Part shown: one piece after another, positions 16,531 through 24,970 of the stretch
Layout: every line of letters begins with the position of its first letter
Numbering within the stretch: the stretch's first letter is position 1
NCBI GenBank assembly: GCA_938028765.1
Contig: CALIZF010000027.1
Span: 1 to 53,995, forward strand
Length of the DNA: 53,995 nt
Source: an uncultured Paracoccaceae bacterium
GTDB lineage: Bacteria; Pseudomonadota; Alphaproteobacteria; Rhodobacterales; Rhodobacteraceae
Direction of reading: 5' to 3'
Translations under genes and position numbers: made by a program
Notes under the pieces: generated by a model
Database searches by the model: none
What the model was told of the DNA's origin: nothing
The model's input: only the letters and a program-made list of their open reading frames with translations

Positions 16531-17465
16531 TTCCGCACCGCCCCGAAGGTGATCCCGCGCAGAAGATGCCGGCGCAGCAGGATCGTGAACACCATCACCG
16601 GCACAAGGAAGAGGGTCGCCCCCGCCGCCACCGCAGGCCAGTCGCGCCCGCCCACCCCGATGATCGTCGGGATGAAGGGCGGCGCGGTCTGCGCCGTGCC
16701 CGAGGTGAGCAGCACCGCGAAGGCATATTCGTTCCAGGCGAAGATCAGGCAGAAGATCGCGGTCGAGGCGATGCCGGTGGCGGCCTGCGGCAGCACGATC
16801 TTCACGAAGGCCTGGAACCGGGTATAGCCGTCGATCAGCGCCGCTTCCTCGTATTCTCGCGGGATCTCGTCGATGAAGCCCTTCAGCAGCCACACCGCCA
16901 GCGACAGGTTCACCGCGGTGTAGAGCAGGATCATGCCGGCATGCGTGTCCGACAGGCCGGCCCAGCGGAACATCAGAAAGATCGGGATGGCGACCGCGAT
17001 CGGCGGCATCATCCGGGTGGAGAGGATGAAGAACAGAAGGTCGTCCTTCAGCGGCACCCGGTAGCGCGAGAAGGCATAGGCCGCCAGCGTGCCGAGCAGG
17101 ACCGACAGGAAGGTGGACCCGAAGCCGATGATGACCGAGTTTATGAACCGCTCGCCGAAGCGCGACGGCCCGCTGATCACCATCCCCCGGTCGGCGACGA
17201 TCCGGTCGTACCAGGTTTCGGGCGGGTTTTCGGCCAGCTGCGCCGGCGTGGCGCGGTTCTGCACCGTAAAGAGGTTGACATAACCTTCGAGGGTGGGCGT
17301 GAAGACCACCTTGGGCGGATAGGCGATCGCGTCGGTGTTCGACTTGAACCCGGTGGCGATAATCCACAGCAGCGGGATCAGCGTGATGACCGCATAGGCC
17401 GCGACCAGAACCCCAGCGAGCCATTTCGTCCGCCGCGACGGCTCGGTGATGGAATAGCCGCTCAT
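16527..17465 (-). CDS. Carbohydrate ABC transporter permease (MalG type)
   Basis: The 312-residue inner-membrane permease belongs to the MalG/UgpE group, with about six transmembrane helices and the cytoplasmic EAA loop EYEEAALIDGYTRFQAFVKI that docks on the ATPase. A long periplasmic insert sits between helices 1 and 2 (about residues 45-105). The start ATG at 17465 overlaps the stop of the other permease (ATGA). The end overlaps the small membrane protein gene the same way. Confidence 0.92.
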   Translation of the reverse strand: MSGYSITEPSRRTKWLAGVLVAAYAVITLIPLLWIIATGFKSNTDAIAYPPKVVFTPTLEGYVNLFTVQNRATPAQLAENPPETWYDRIVADRGMVISGPSRFGERFINSVIIGFGSTFLSVLLGTLAAYAFSRYRVPLKDDLLFFILSTRMMPPIAVAIPIFLMFRWAGLSDTHAGMILLYTAVNLSLAVWLLKGFIDEIPREYEEAALIDGYTRFQAFVKIVLPQAATGIASTAIFCLIFAWNEYAFAVLLTSGTAQTAPPFIPTIIGVGGRDWPAVAAGATLFLVPVMVFTILLRRHLLRGITFGAVRK

Positions 17466-18409
17466 CGGGCCTTCACCCGGTTCAGCGCCTTGACGTAGAT
17501 CGAGGCGAGGCCGAAGACCGTGACGAACAGGATCACCGCATAGGCCGAGGCAAAGCCCGTCCGCCACTTCTCGAACGCCTCGCGCTTGAGGTTGATCGAG
17601 GTCAGCTCGGTCGTGGACCCCGGCCCGCCGCCGGTCAGCTGCACCACGAGGTCGAACATCTTGAAGTTCTCGATCCCGCGGAAGAGGACCGCGAGCATCA
17701 GGAACGGCAGCACCATCGGCAGCGTGATCGTCCAGAACTGCCGCCACTTCGAGGCGCGGTCGCATTCGGCAGCCTCGTAGATCGACGGCGGGATGGACCG
17801 CAGGCCCGCAAGGCAGATCAGCATCACGAAGGGCGTCCACATCCAGGTATCGACGATCACGATGGCCCAGGGCGCAAGGCGCACGTCGCCGATCATGGAG
17901 AAGCCGGCCGGATCGGCGCCCGTAAGGAAGGCGACCACCGAATTGAAGATGCCAATCTGCGGCTGGTAGAGGAACGTCCAGAAGTTGCCCACGACCGCCG
18001 GAGACAGCATCATCGGCAGGACGATGATCGTGGTCCACAGGTCGCTGCCGCGGAAACGCGCGTTGATCAGCCAAGCCAGCGCGAAGCCGATCGCGACCTG
18101 CAGCGCCAGCGTCCACAGCAGGAAATGCGCCGTCGCCTGCATGGATTGCCAGGTTTCGGGATTGCCGAGGATCCGCTGGTAGTTCTGCAGACCGACCCAC
18201 TGCACCTCGGCACCCGGCCGGTTCGCCCGGTAGTTGGTGAAGCTCAGCCAGACCGTCCAGATCAGCGGAAAGATGTTGACCGCAAGAAGAAGAAGGATGG
18301 TCGGCGTGATGAAGATCCAGGCGATCGCCCGGTCCGACAGGCCGCGGACCCGGCGGGCGATGTGCGGCGGGGTGCGGCGGGCGATGCGGTCAATCGCGGT
18401 GTCGGACAT
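17462..18409 (-). CDS. Carbohydrate ABC transporter permease (MalF/UgpA type)
   Basis: The 315-residue inner-membrane permease has about six transmembrane helices and the EAA loop SIYEAAECDRASKWRQFWTI. A basic N-terminus (RRTPPHIARRVRG) precedes helix 1. It is the first membrane gene after the binding protein, from which it is separated by 66 bp containing a strong stem-loop. It is followed by the MalG-type permease with a 4-bp overlap, so the two form the heterodimeric channel. Confidence 0.92.
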   Translation of the reverse strand: MSDTAIDRIARRTPPHIARRVRGLSDRAIAWIFITPTILLLLAVNIFPLIWTVWLSFTNYRANRPGAEVQWVGLQNYQRILGNPETWQSMQATAHFLLWTLALQVAIGFALAWLINARFRGSDLWTTIIVLPMMLSPAVVGNFWTFLYQPQIGIFNSVVAFLTGADPAGFSMIGDVRLAPWAIVIVDTWMWTPFVMLICLAGLRSIPPSIYEAAECDRASKWRQFWTITLPMVLPFLMLAVLFRGIENFKMFDLVVQLTGGGPGSTTELTSINLKREAFEKWRTGFASAYAVILFVTVFGLASIYVKALNRVKAR

Positions 18410-18431
18410 GGCGATTCCCCTGGCTCCGGCG

Positions 18432-18459
18432 GCCCCCGCCCCGCAGATGGGGCAGGGGC
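18432..18459 (-). promoter_or_regulatory. Intercistronic stem-loop between binding protein and permease genes
   Basis: Two 11-nt arms, 18432-18442 and 18449-18459, pair around a 6-nt loop. In the transcript all pairs are G-C except one U-G. No T-run follows. Such hairpins behind binding-protein genes commonly protect the upstream mRNA or attenuate downstream genes, giving more binding protein than permease. Confidence 0.7.
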
Positions 18460-18475
18460 GGTCGAGGTCGGTCGA

Positions 18476-19801
18476 TCACAGCTTGCCGTCGTCGGCGAAG
18501 ATCTCGGTCCAGTCGCGCACCAGCGCGTCCAGCGCTTCTTTCGCCGTGCCCTCGCCGGCCACGACATAGCGGTGCACGCGGTTCTGCATCGCCAGCATCA
18601 GCTCGGCATAGGTCGGTTCGGCCCAGAAATCCTTCACGATCGCCATGCTGTCGAGGAAAGTCTGCGCATAGGGCTGGCTGGCGGCGAAGCCGGGCGCCCC
18701 GACGACGGCGTTGAGCGCCGAGAACCCGCCGAGTTCCCACCAGCGTTGCTGGATTTCCGGCTGGGCGAACCAGGCGATGTATTCCAGCGCCGCGTCCCGG
18801 TTCTGCGAATAGGACACGACCGAGATGCCCTGCCCGCCCAGCTGGGCGAAATGCCCGGCCGGCCCCGCGGGGTTCGGGAAATAGCCGGACCGGTCGCCGC
18901 CCACGTTCGGGTCCTTGTCCACGCCCGGCCAGATGAAGGCGAAGTTCATCTGCAGCGCGACCTGGCCCGACCGGAAGGCGTCGATCGTTTCCGACATGTA
19001 CCAGTCGGACGACCCCGGCGGCGTGCAGCAATCGTAGAGGGCCTTGTAGAACTCCAGCCCCGCGACCGCGCCGGGCGAGTTGACGAACCCTTCAAGCTCG
19101 TAGGGGTTCTCCGGGTTCCCGTACTGGAAGCCGTAGTTGTAAAGGACGTTGGTCACCCCCATCGTGATGCCTTCCGACCCGCGCTCGGTATAGATCGCGG
19201 CGCCGTAGACGGTGCGCCCGTCGATCTCGCGGCCCTGGAAGAACTCGGCGATGTCCTTCAGCTCCGCCAGCGTCGCGGGCACGGCAAGGTCGCGGCCGTA
19301 TTTCTCGCGGAACGCCGCCTGCAGCTCGGGCCGCGCGAACCAGTCCTTGCGGTAGGTCCAGCCCACCACGTCCGCGAAGGCCGGCAGCGCCCAGTAGTTC
19401 GGCGTGCCTTTCGGCCACTCGGCGTAACCGGTCACGGTCGCGGGGATGAAGGCATCCATGCTGATGCCCTGGGCAGCGAAGAAGTCGTTCAGCTGCACGT
19501 AGTGGCCCGATTCGGCCGCGAGCCCGATCCACTGGCTGTCGCCGATCATCAGGTCGCACAGCTGCCCGCGCGAATTCAGCTCGTTCAGCATCCGGTCGGC
19601 GAAGTTCGGCCACGGCACGAACTCGAACCGCATGGTGTGGCCGGTCTTGGCCTCGAAGTCGCGCGACAGTTCGATCAGCGCGTTCGCCGGATCCCACGCC
19701 GCCCAGCACAGGGTCAGGTTCGCGGCCTGCGCGCCGGGCGCGGCAAGCCCGGAAAGGCCGACCAGAGCGCTAGCCGCCAGAAGGCGGGTCCTTCTCGTCA
19801 T
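18476..19801 (-). CDS. ABC transporter substrate-binding protein (family 1 sugar type)
   Basis: The 441-residue periplasmic protein starts at ATG 19801, 8 nt after a GGAGGA ribosome site. The signal peptide is MTRRTRLLAASALVGLSGLA onward, with cleavage after GAQA (about residue 26). The mature part is a MalE-like fold (LTLCWAAWDPANALIELSRD; WPNFADRMLNEL). It is the first structural gene of the leftward operon, behind the LacI gene and upstream of two permeases. Aromatic-rich segments (WALPAFADVVGWTYRKDWF) fit a sugar or polyol ligand. The specific ligand cannot be read from the sequence, but dhaKL in the operon points to a three- or four-carbon keto-sugar or polyol. Confidence 0.9.
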   Translation of the reverse strand: MTRRTRLLAASALVGLSGLAAPGAQAANLTLCWAAWDPANALIELSRDFEAKTGHTMRFEFVPWPNFADRMLNELNSRGQLCDLMIGDSQWIGLAAESGHYVQLNDFFAAQGISMDAFIPATVTGYAEWPKGTPNYWALPAFADVVGWTYRKDWFARPELQAAFREKYGRDLAVPATLAELKDIAEFFQGREIDGRTVYGAAIYTERGSEGITMGVTNVLYNYGFQYGNPENPYELEGFVNSPGAVAGLEFYKALYDCCTPPGSSDWYMSETIDAFRSGQVALQMNFAFIWPGVDKDPNVGGDRSGYFPNPAGPAGHFAQLGGQGISVVSYSQNRDAALEYIAWFAQPEIQQRWWELGGFSALNAVVGAPGFAASQPYAQTFLDSMAIVKDFWAEPTYAELMLAMQNRVHRYVVAGEGTAKEALDALVRDWTEIFADDGKL

Positions 19802-19880
19802 GGTGTCATTCCTCCCAAACACCCCGGTCGCCGCTGCGGCCCCGGATCATCGCCCCGTTCGCCGGGGGCTATCCCAAGCT

Positions 19881-19922
19881 ATCTGATGAACGTACCTCAG
19901 ATCAATCCCGAAATGATGAACG
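19881..19922. promoter_or_regulatory. Candidate operator: phased direct repeats and an inverted repeat ahead of the binding-protein gene
   Basis: TGATGAACG occurs at 19884-19892 and 19914-19922, exactly 30 bp apart (about three helical turns). ATCTGA (19881-19886) and TCAGAT (19897-19902) form an inverted repeat overlapping the first copy. The site lies 80-120 bp upstream of the binding-protein start, between it and the LacI gene, so it is a good candidate for LacI-regulator binding. Confidence 0.5.
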
Positions 19923-19947
19923 CAACCGGCGAGCGGGCGGGGGAAGG

Positions 19948-20982
19948 TCATGGCGCGTCGGGCAGGTTCTCGCGCAGGACGATCTCGATGCGGACGCGCT
20001 CCTGCTGGACGATGATTGGCTGGCCGTCGCACAGGCTTCGCAGGACGCGGATGGTGGACCGCACCAGGTGGCCCACGTTCTGCGCGATCACGGCGTCGAT
20101 CTCATCAGCCAGCAGGGCGGCGCGCGTCGGCGGCGTCAGCTCGTGCATGATCACCCGCAACGCCCCCGCGCGGGCGCTGCGGCGCAAAGCGCGCAGCACC
20201 GACAGATTGCCCGATCCGGTCGAGTAGAGGCCGACCAGCCGGGGCTTTCGCAGCAGCAGACCGAAGACGAGTTCTTCCATCCGGGCGGGGTCGTCGAAGG
20301 ATTCGACGGTCGGCAACACGGTCAGGTGCGGGAAGCGGTCCCGCATCACGTCGTCGAAGCCCAGCCGCCGCTCCTGGCTGTCGCGCGACCGCAGCGAATT
20401 GGTGACGACGAGGATCTCGCCCGGACCGGCAATGAACCGGCCCATCAGCTGCGCCGCCGTGCGCCCTGCCGCAACGCTGTTGATGCCGACATAGAAATCG
20501 CGCGCCGAATTCGGCAGGTCCGTCGCCAGCGCCACGACCGCCAGCCCCGCCCGCTTCAGCCGCGCAACCGCGTCGCGGACCTGCGGCGTCTCTGGCACCA
20601 TCAGCGCGATACCGTCGATCGCGGTCAGGTCCAGCGCCTGCAGGCAGCGGACGATGGCATGCGGGTCCTGGGCGGGAACCGTCAGAACCTTCAACGCGGT
20701 GCGGTCCACGATCTGCGATCCGTGGGCCTCGAGCAGCGCGGCCCGGATCGCGGCCGCGAACTGCCCCGGTCCTTCGGGCAGCACCGCCACGAAGGTGTAG
20801 CGCCGCTGTCGTGCAAGGTTCGCCGCCGACGTGTCGCGCACATAGCCCAGACGCGAGATCGCGTCGTTGACCCGCGCCACCGTCTGCGGCCGCACACCGG
20901 CACGCGCGTTCAGCACGCGATCGACCGTTGCCAGGCTGACGCCGGCCTCGCGGGCGATGTCGTGGACCGTTGGCCTGATCAC
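19948..20982 (-). CDS. LacI-family regulator of the ABC/dhaKL operon
   Basis: The 344-residue regulator has an N-terminal helix-turn-helix (VHDIAREAGVSLATVDRVLN, residues 6-25), a hinge near LGYVRDTSAANLARQ, and a periplasmic-binding-like effector domain from YTFVAVLPEG. The start is a GTG at 20982 with AGGAGGG a few bases upstream. No ATG is available. The gene is transcribed toward the binding-protein gene 146 bp downstream and probably controls it and itself. Confidence 0.9.
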   Translation of the reverse strand: MIRPTVHDIAREAGVSLATVDRVLNARAGVRPQTVARVNDAISRLGYVRDTSAANLARQRRYTFVAVLPEGPGQFAAAIRAALLEAHGSQIVDRTALKVLTVPAQDPHAIVRCLQALDLTAIDGIALMVPETPQVRDAVARLKRAGLAVVALATDLPNSARDFYVGINSVAAGRTAAQLMGRFIAGPGEILVVTNSLRSRDSQERRLGFDDVMRDRFPHLTVLPTVESFDDPARMEELVFGLLLRKPRLVGLYSTGSGNLSVLRALRRSARAGALRVIMHELTPPTRAALLADEIDAVIAQNVGHLVRSTIRVLRSLCDGQPIIVQQERVRIEIVLRENLPDAP

Positions 20983-21367
20983 AGCGCCCTCCTGACGCGA
21001 CGCTATCGTCGCCGATGATGCACGTCAATCGAGGCTTGCCAGCCGGCTGGACCGCCCTCCCGGCGACCCAAGGCCGACCTACGGCGGTCGGCGGGACAAG
21101 GGGCGGCGGCACGGAGGGGCGGCAACGCGGAGGGGCCGGCGACCGGCGACGCGAGCCGAGAAGAGCTTTGGCGCGGTCGGGATGCCCGCGCCCATGGGCC
21201 TTGGCCGGCCGACCGAACGCGCGGGCGCCCGAAGGGCGTGGCGCGGCCTCTGGGGCACCTCGGGACACCGGGCCCGGACCGGCCGCCTGCACCTCCGGCC
21301 GACCCCGCCGCCCTTGCCCGCAGCCCGGCGCGGGCTTAACCTGCCAAGGCTTGCGCGAGAGTTTTCC
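20983..21367. other. 385-bp divergent intergenic region
   Basis: This very GC-rich region lies between the divergent LacI and amidotransferase genes. Apart from the palindrome at 20997-21012 I see no gene or repeat. It must hold promoters for both directions, but no clear -35/-10 pair stands out. Confidence 0.5.
20997..21012. promoter_or_regulatory. 16-bp palindrome upstream of the LacI-family gene
   Basis: GCGACG-CTAT-CGTCGC is a perfect 6-4-6 inverted repeat starting 15 bp upstream of the GTG of the LacI gene, next to its ribosome site. It could be an autoregulatory operator or a 5'-leader hairpin. It lacks the central CG common in LacI operators. Confidence 0.4.
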
Positions 21368-22072
21368 ATGCAGATCGGCATCCTTCAGACCGGCCGCGCG
21401 CCGGATGCGCTTCTCGACGAATGGGGCGACTATCCCGCGATGTTCGCCCGCCTTCTGGACGGGCACGGCTTCACCTTCCGCACCTGGCGCGTCGTGGACA
21501 TGGAGTTTCCGCCCGATGTCCACGCCGCGGACGGCTGGCTGCTGACCGGATCGCGCCACGGCGCCTACGAGGATCTGCCGTTCATCCCGCCGCTCGAAGC
21601 CTTCATCCGCGAGGCCTATGCAGAGGGCGTGCCGATGGTCGGCATCTGCTTCGGCCACCAGATCATCGCCCAGGCGCTTGGCGGGCGGGTCGAGAAGTTC
21701 GCGGGCGGCTGGTCGGTCGGCCCCACGACCTATGACATCGAGGGCCGGCCCGTCACGCTGAACGCCTGGCACCAGGACCAGGTGACAGTTCCCCCCCCCG
21801 GCGCCACGGTGATCGGCCGCGCGCCGACGTGCGCGAACGCGGCCCTTGCCTACGGCGACCGGGCGCTGACGATCCAGGCGCACCCCGAGTTCAGCGCGGG
21901 CTTTCTCGCTGGCCTGATGCGCACGCGCGGGCGCGGGCTCGTCCCGAACGACAGGCTGGACGCAGCGGCGGCGAAGCTCGACACTCCCCTGTCCGACCGA
22001 GCGGTGGCCGACCGGATCGCAGCGTTCTTCAAGGCGCCGCGGGCGCGCGCCGCAGCGGCGGCGGGGGCGTGA
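21368..22072 (+). CDS. Class I glutamine amidotransferase-like protein
   Basis: The 234-residue protein has the GATase-1 catalytic triad. The nucleophile is Cys94 in GICFGHQ, with His172 and Glu174 in QAHPEF. There is no synthetase domain, so it acts alone or with a partner. GMP-synthase-like free amidotransferases and gamma-glutamyl hydrolases share this form. It is followed after 2 nt by a glutamine-synthetase-like ligase and then an FAD oxidase, the gene set of gamma-glutamylated polyamine breakdown, where PuuD is a GATase-1 hydrolase. PuuD function is therefore possible, though the sequence is nearer the general class. A C9 tract at 21791-21799 encodes PPP. Confidence 0.82.
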   Translation: MQIGILQTGRAPDALLDEWGDYPAMFARLLDGHGFTFRTWRVVDMEFPPDVHAADGWLLTGSRHGAYEDLPFIPPLEAFIREAYAEGVPMVGICFGHQIIAQALGGRVEKFAGGWSVGPTTYDIEGRPVTLNAWHQDQVTVPPPGATVIGRAPTCANAALAYGDRALTIQAHPEFSAGFLAGLMRTRGRGLVPNDRLDAAAAKLDTPLSDRAVADRIAAFFKAPRARAAAAAGA

Positions 22073-22074
22073 CC

Positions 22075-23430
22075 ATGGCCGACTGGACCGACCAGATCCC
22101 CCCCGCCGCGCGCGCCTACATCGCCGGCCGGAGGCTCGACGAGGTGGAATGCATCGTGTCCGACATCGCGGGCGTCGCCCGCGGCAAGGCGATGCCGGCA
22201 TCGAAGTTCGCCAAGCAGGCGACGTTCTTCCTGCCCAACTCGATCTTCCTGCAGACGATCACCGGCGACTGGGCGGACAACCCCGCGGGCGCCTTCACCG
22301 AGCCCGACATGATCATGGTGCCCGATTTCTCGACCGCCAGCGCCGCGCCCTGGACCGCGGACGTGACCCTCCAGGTCATCCACGACGCGGTGGACGGCGA
22401 GGGGCGGCCGGTTCCGGTCAGCCCGCGCAACGTGCTGCGCCGGGTCGTGGCGCTCTACGAGGCCGAGGGATGGCGGCCGATCATCGCGCCCGAGATGGAG
22501 TTCTACTTCGTCGCCCGCAACACCGACCCGAACATGCCGGTTGTCCCGCCGATGGGCCGCACGGGGCGTCGCGCGGCGGCCAAGCAGGCCTATTCGATGT
22601 CGGCGGTGGACGAATACGGCAAGGTGATCGACGACATCTACGATTTCGCCGAGGCCCAAGGGTTCGAGATCGACGGCATCCTGCAGGAAGGCGGCGCGGG
22701 CCAGGTGGAGATCAACCTCGCCCACGGCGATCCGGTGAAGCTCGCCGACGAGATCTTCTACTTCAAGCGCCTGATCCGCGAGGCGGCGCTGCGGCACGAC
22801 TGCTTCGCCACCTTCATGGCCAAGCCGATCGAGGGCGAGCCGGGCAGCGCCATGCACATCCACCATTCGGTGGTGGACATGGCCACAGGCACCAACATCT
22901 TCTCGGCCGAGGACGGGGGCGAATCGCCTGCCTTCCTGCACTTCATCGCCGGGATGCAGGCGCACCTTCCGGCGGCAGTGGCGCTGCTGGCCCCTTACGT
23001 CAACAGCTATCGCCGCTACGTGCCGGACTTCGCCGCACCCATCAACCTCGAATGGGGCCGCGACAACCGGACCACCGGGTTGCGCGTGCCGATCAGCGAT
23101 CCCGCTGCCCGGCGGGTCGAGAACCGGCTGGCCGGGATGGACTGCAACCCCTACCTCGGTCTCGCCGCCTCGCTCGCCTGCGGGTTCCTCGGGCTGAAGG
23201 AGGCGCGGATGCCGCGGCCCGAATGCACCGGCGACGCCTACATGGGCGAGGACGAGCTGCCGCTGAACCTCGGCGACGCGCTCGACCTTCTCGACGAGGA
23301 CGCAGCGCTGCGCGAGATCCTGGGGGACGAGTTCTGCAACGTCTACCAGTCGGTAAAGCGAAACGAATACAAGGAGTTCCTTCAGGTTATCAGCCCCTGG
23401 GAGCGCGAGCATCTCCTGCTGAACGTCTGA
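22075..23430 (+). CDS. puuA: Glutamine-synthetase-family ligase (gamma-glutamylpolyamine synthetase-like)
   Basis: The 451-residue protein has the glutamine synthetase catalytic fold. Metal-binding glutamates lie in APEMEFYF (Glu140, Glu142) and EGGAGQVEINL (Glu205, Glu212). HIHHS at 261-265 holds the catalytic His. The ATP/glutamate loop is NLEWGRDNRTTGLRVP. The adenylylation-site tyrosine region of GlnA is not seen. This pattern fits PuuA-like ligases, which join glutamate to putrescine or other amines using ATP. The neighbouring FAD oxidase and amidotransferase support that role. The symbol is by context; the true amine is unknown. Confidence 0.8.
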   Translation: MADWTDQIPPAARAYIAGRRLDEVECIVSDIAGVARGKAMPASKFAKQATFFLPNSIFLQTITGDWADNPAGAFTEPDMIMVPDFSTASAAPWTADVTLQVIHDAVDGEGRPVPVSPRNVLRRVVALYEAEGWRPIIAPEMEFYFVARNTDPNMPVVPPMGRTGRRAAAKQAYSMSAVDEYGKVIDDIYDFAEAQGFEIDGILQEGGAGQVEINLAHGDPVKLADEIFYFKRLIREAALRHDCFATFMAKPIEGEPGSAMHIHHSVVDMATGTNIFSAEDGGESPAFLHFIAGMQAHLPAAVALLAPYVNSYRRYVPDFAAPINLEWGRDNRTTGLRVPISDPAARRVENRLAGMDCNPYLGLAASLACGFLGLKEARMPRPECTGDAYMGEDELPLNLGDALDLLDEDAALREILGDEFCNVYQSVKRNEYKEFLQVISPWEREHLLLNV

Positions 23431-24728
23431 TGGACCTCATCACTGCCAACGACCGGCCGGGGGAATATCCCCCGTCGTGGTATGCCGCCACCCGGGTTCC
23501 GGCGCCCGATCGGCCGCCGCTGTCGGGTGACGTGCGGGCGGACCTCTGCGTGATCGGCGGCGGCTATACCGGCCTTGCTGCCGCCCTCTTCGCGGCGCGG
23601 CGCGGTCTGTCGGTCGTGCTGGTCGAGGCGGGGCGCACGGGTTTCGGCGCCTCGGGCCGCAACGGCGGGCAGGTGGGCACCGGGCAGCGGCTGGACCAGG
23701 ACGATCTCGAACGCCGGTTTGGGAACGAGACTGCGCGCCGCCTCTGGGCCATGGCCGAGGACGCGAAGGCCCTGGTCCGCGACCTGTGCGCCGGAATGCC
23801 GGGCACGGACTGGCGGCCCGGCATCGTCTCGGCCTGCCGCACGGCCGCCGAAGCGCGCGATGCCCGCGGCTACGCCGCGCGGCTCGCACGCGACTACGGC
23901 TATGACCGGATCGAGCCGCTCGACCGTGCGGACATCGCCGCGCTTCTCGGCACGGATGTCCATGCGGGCGGGGTGGTGGACCGCGGGGCGGGCCACATCC
24001 ACCCTCTGAACTTCGCGCTCGGCCTCGCGGCCGCCGCAGAGGCGGCGGGCGCGCGGCTCCACGAGAACACGCGCGCGCTGCGGATCGGCCGCGGCACGCC
24101 GGTGACGGTGGATTGCGCGGGCGGGGCGCGCGTGACCGCGGACCGACTGGTGTTCGCCGCCGGCGGGTATCACGGCGACCTGCTGCCCGAAGTGGGCGCG
24201 CGGGTCATGCCGATCAACAACTTCATCGTGGCCACCGAGCCCCTGGGCGACCGGATGCCGCTGGCCGAACCGGTGGCGGCGCATGATTCGCGTTTCGTCG
24301 TGAACTACTGGCGCCCGACACCCGACGGGCGGCTGCTGTTCGGCGGGGGCGAGACCTACGGCTACCGCTTCCCGGCCGATATCGCCGCACAGGTCCGCCG
24401 GCCGCTGGCGCGGGTCTATCCGCGGCTGGAGCATATCCGGATCGACCACGCCTGGGGCGGGACGCTGGCGATCACCACCACCCGCGGGCCCTACATGCAG
24501 CGCATCGGGGGCAACATCCTTGCCGCGTCGCTCTGTTCCGGCCACGGGGTTGCCCTGTCGACCCTGGCGGGGCGGATGCTGGGCGAAGCGGCGGCGGGCG
24601 ACGGGGCGGTGATCGACCTGCTGACCGCGCGCCTGCCGCCGCCATTCCCCGGCGGCCGGCTGCTGCGCTGGCCGATCCTCGTCCTGGCCATGTCGTGGTT
24701 CGCCCTCCGCGACCGTCTGGGCCTCTAG
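23430..24728 (+). CDS. puuB: FAD-dependent amine oxidase (gamma-glutamylputrescine oxidase-like)
   Basis: The 432-residue flavoprotein is of the DAO/GlyOX type. The FAD Rossmann motif is VIGGGYTGLAAALFAARRG, starting near residue 41, with the second FAD motif RTGFGASGRNGGQV and the C-terminal GHGVALSTLAGRMLGEA. This matches PuuB/OrdL-type oxidases that oxidise gamma-glutamyl-amines to aldehydes. Its ATG overlaps the ligase stop (TGATG), showing tight coupling. No aldehyde dehydrogenase (PuuC) gene follows, so the pathway would need one from elsewhere. Confidence 0.85.
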   Translation: MDLITANDRPGEYPPSWYAATRVPAPDRPPLSGDVRADLCVIGGGYTGLAAALFAARRGLSVVLVEAGRTGFGASGRNGGQVGTGQRLDQDDLERRFGNETARRLWAMAEDAKALVRDLCAGMPGTDWRPGIVSACRTAAEARDARGYAARLARDYGYDRIEPLDRADIAALLGTDVHAGGVVDRGAGHIHPLNFALGLAAAAEAAGARLHENTRALRIGRGTPVTVDCAGGARVTADRLVFAAGGYHGDLLPEVGARVMPINNFIVATEPLGDRMPLAEPVAAHDSRFVVNYWRPTPDGRLLFGGGETYGYRFPADIAAQVRRPLARVYPRLEHIRIDHAWGGTLAITTTRGPYMQRIGGNILAASLCSGHGVALSTLAGRMLGEAAAGDGAVIDLLTARLPPPFPGGRLLRWPILVLAMSWFALRDRLGL

Positions 24729-24970
24729 CGGCGTCTGCCCGCACGGGCGGGAGCACGCCCGCAGGATCGGCTGCGGCCGGGCGGTTCCGGCGGAGCGCCC
24801 GATCGCCGCTTTTCCGCCGGCCGCGACGCGCGGACCGGGCGCAGCGGGATGGGGCGGATGCGCGGCCGGACCTTGAGCGGCGCTACGCCGCCGGTCGGCG
24901 GTCGGACGCTGGAAAAAGGCTTGCCGACCCTATATGCACGGCGTCACAGGCCACGGCAGGAAAGAGCCTC

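Noticed and set aside
21791-21799. C9 run in the amidotransferase gene as a frameshift
   Set aside because: The frame stays open with conserved motifs on both sides (GICFGHQ before, QAHPEF after), so no shift has occurred.
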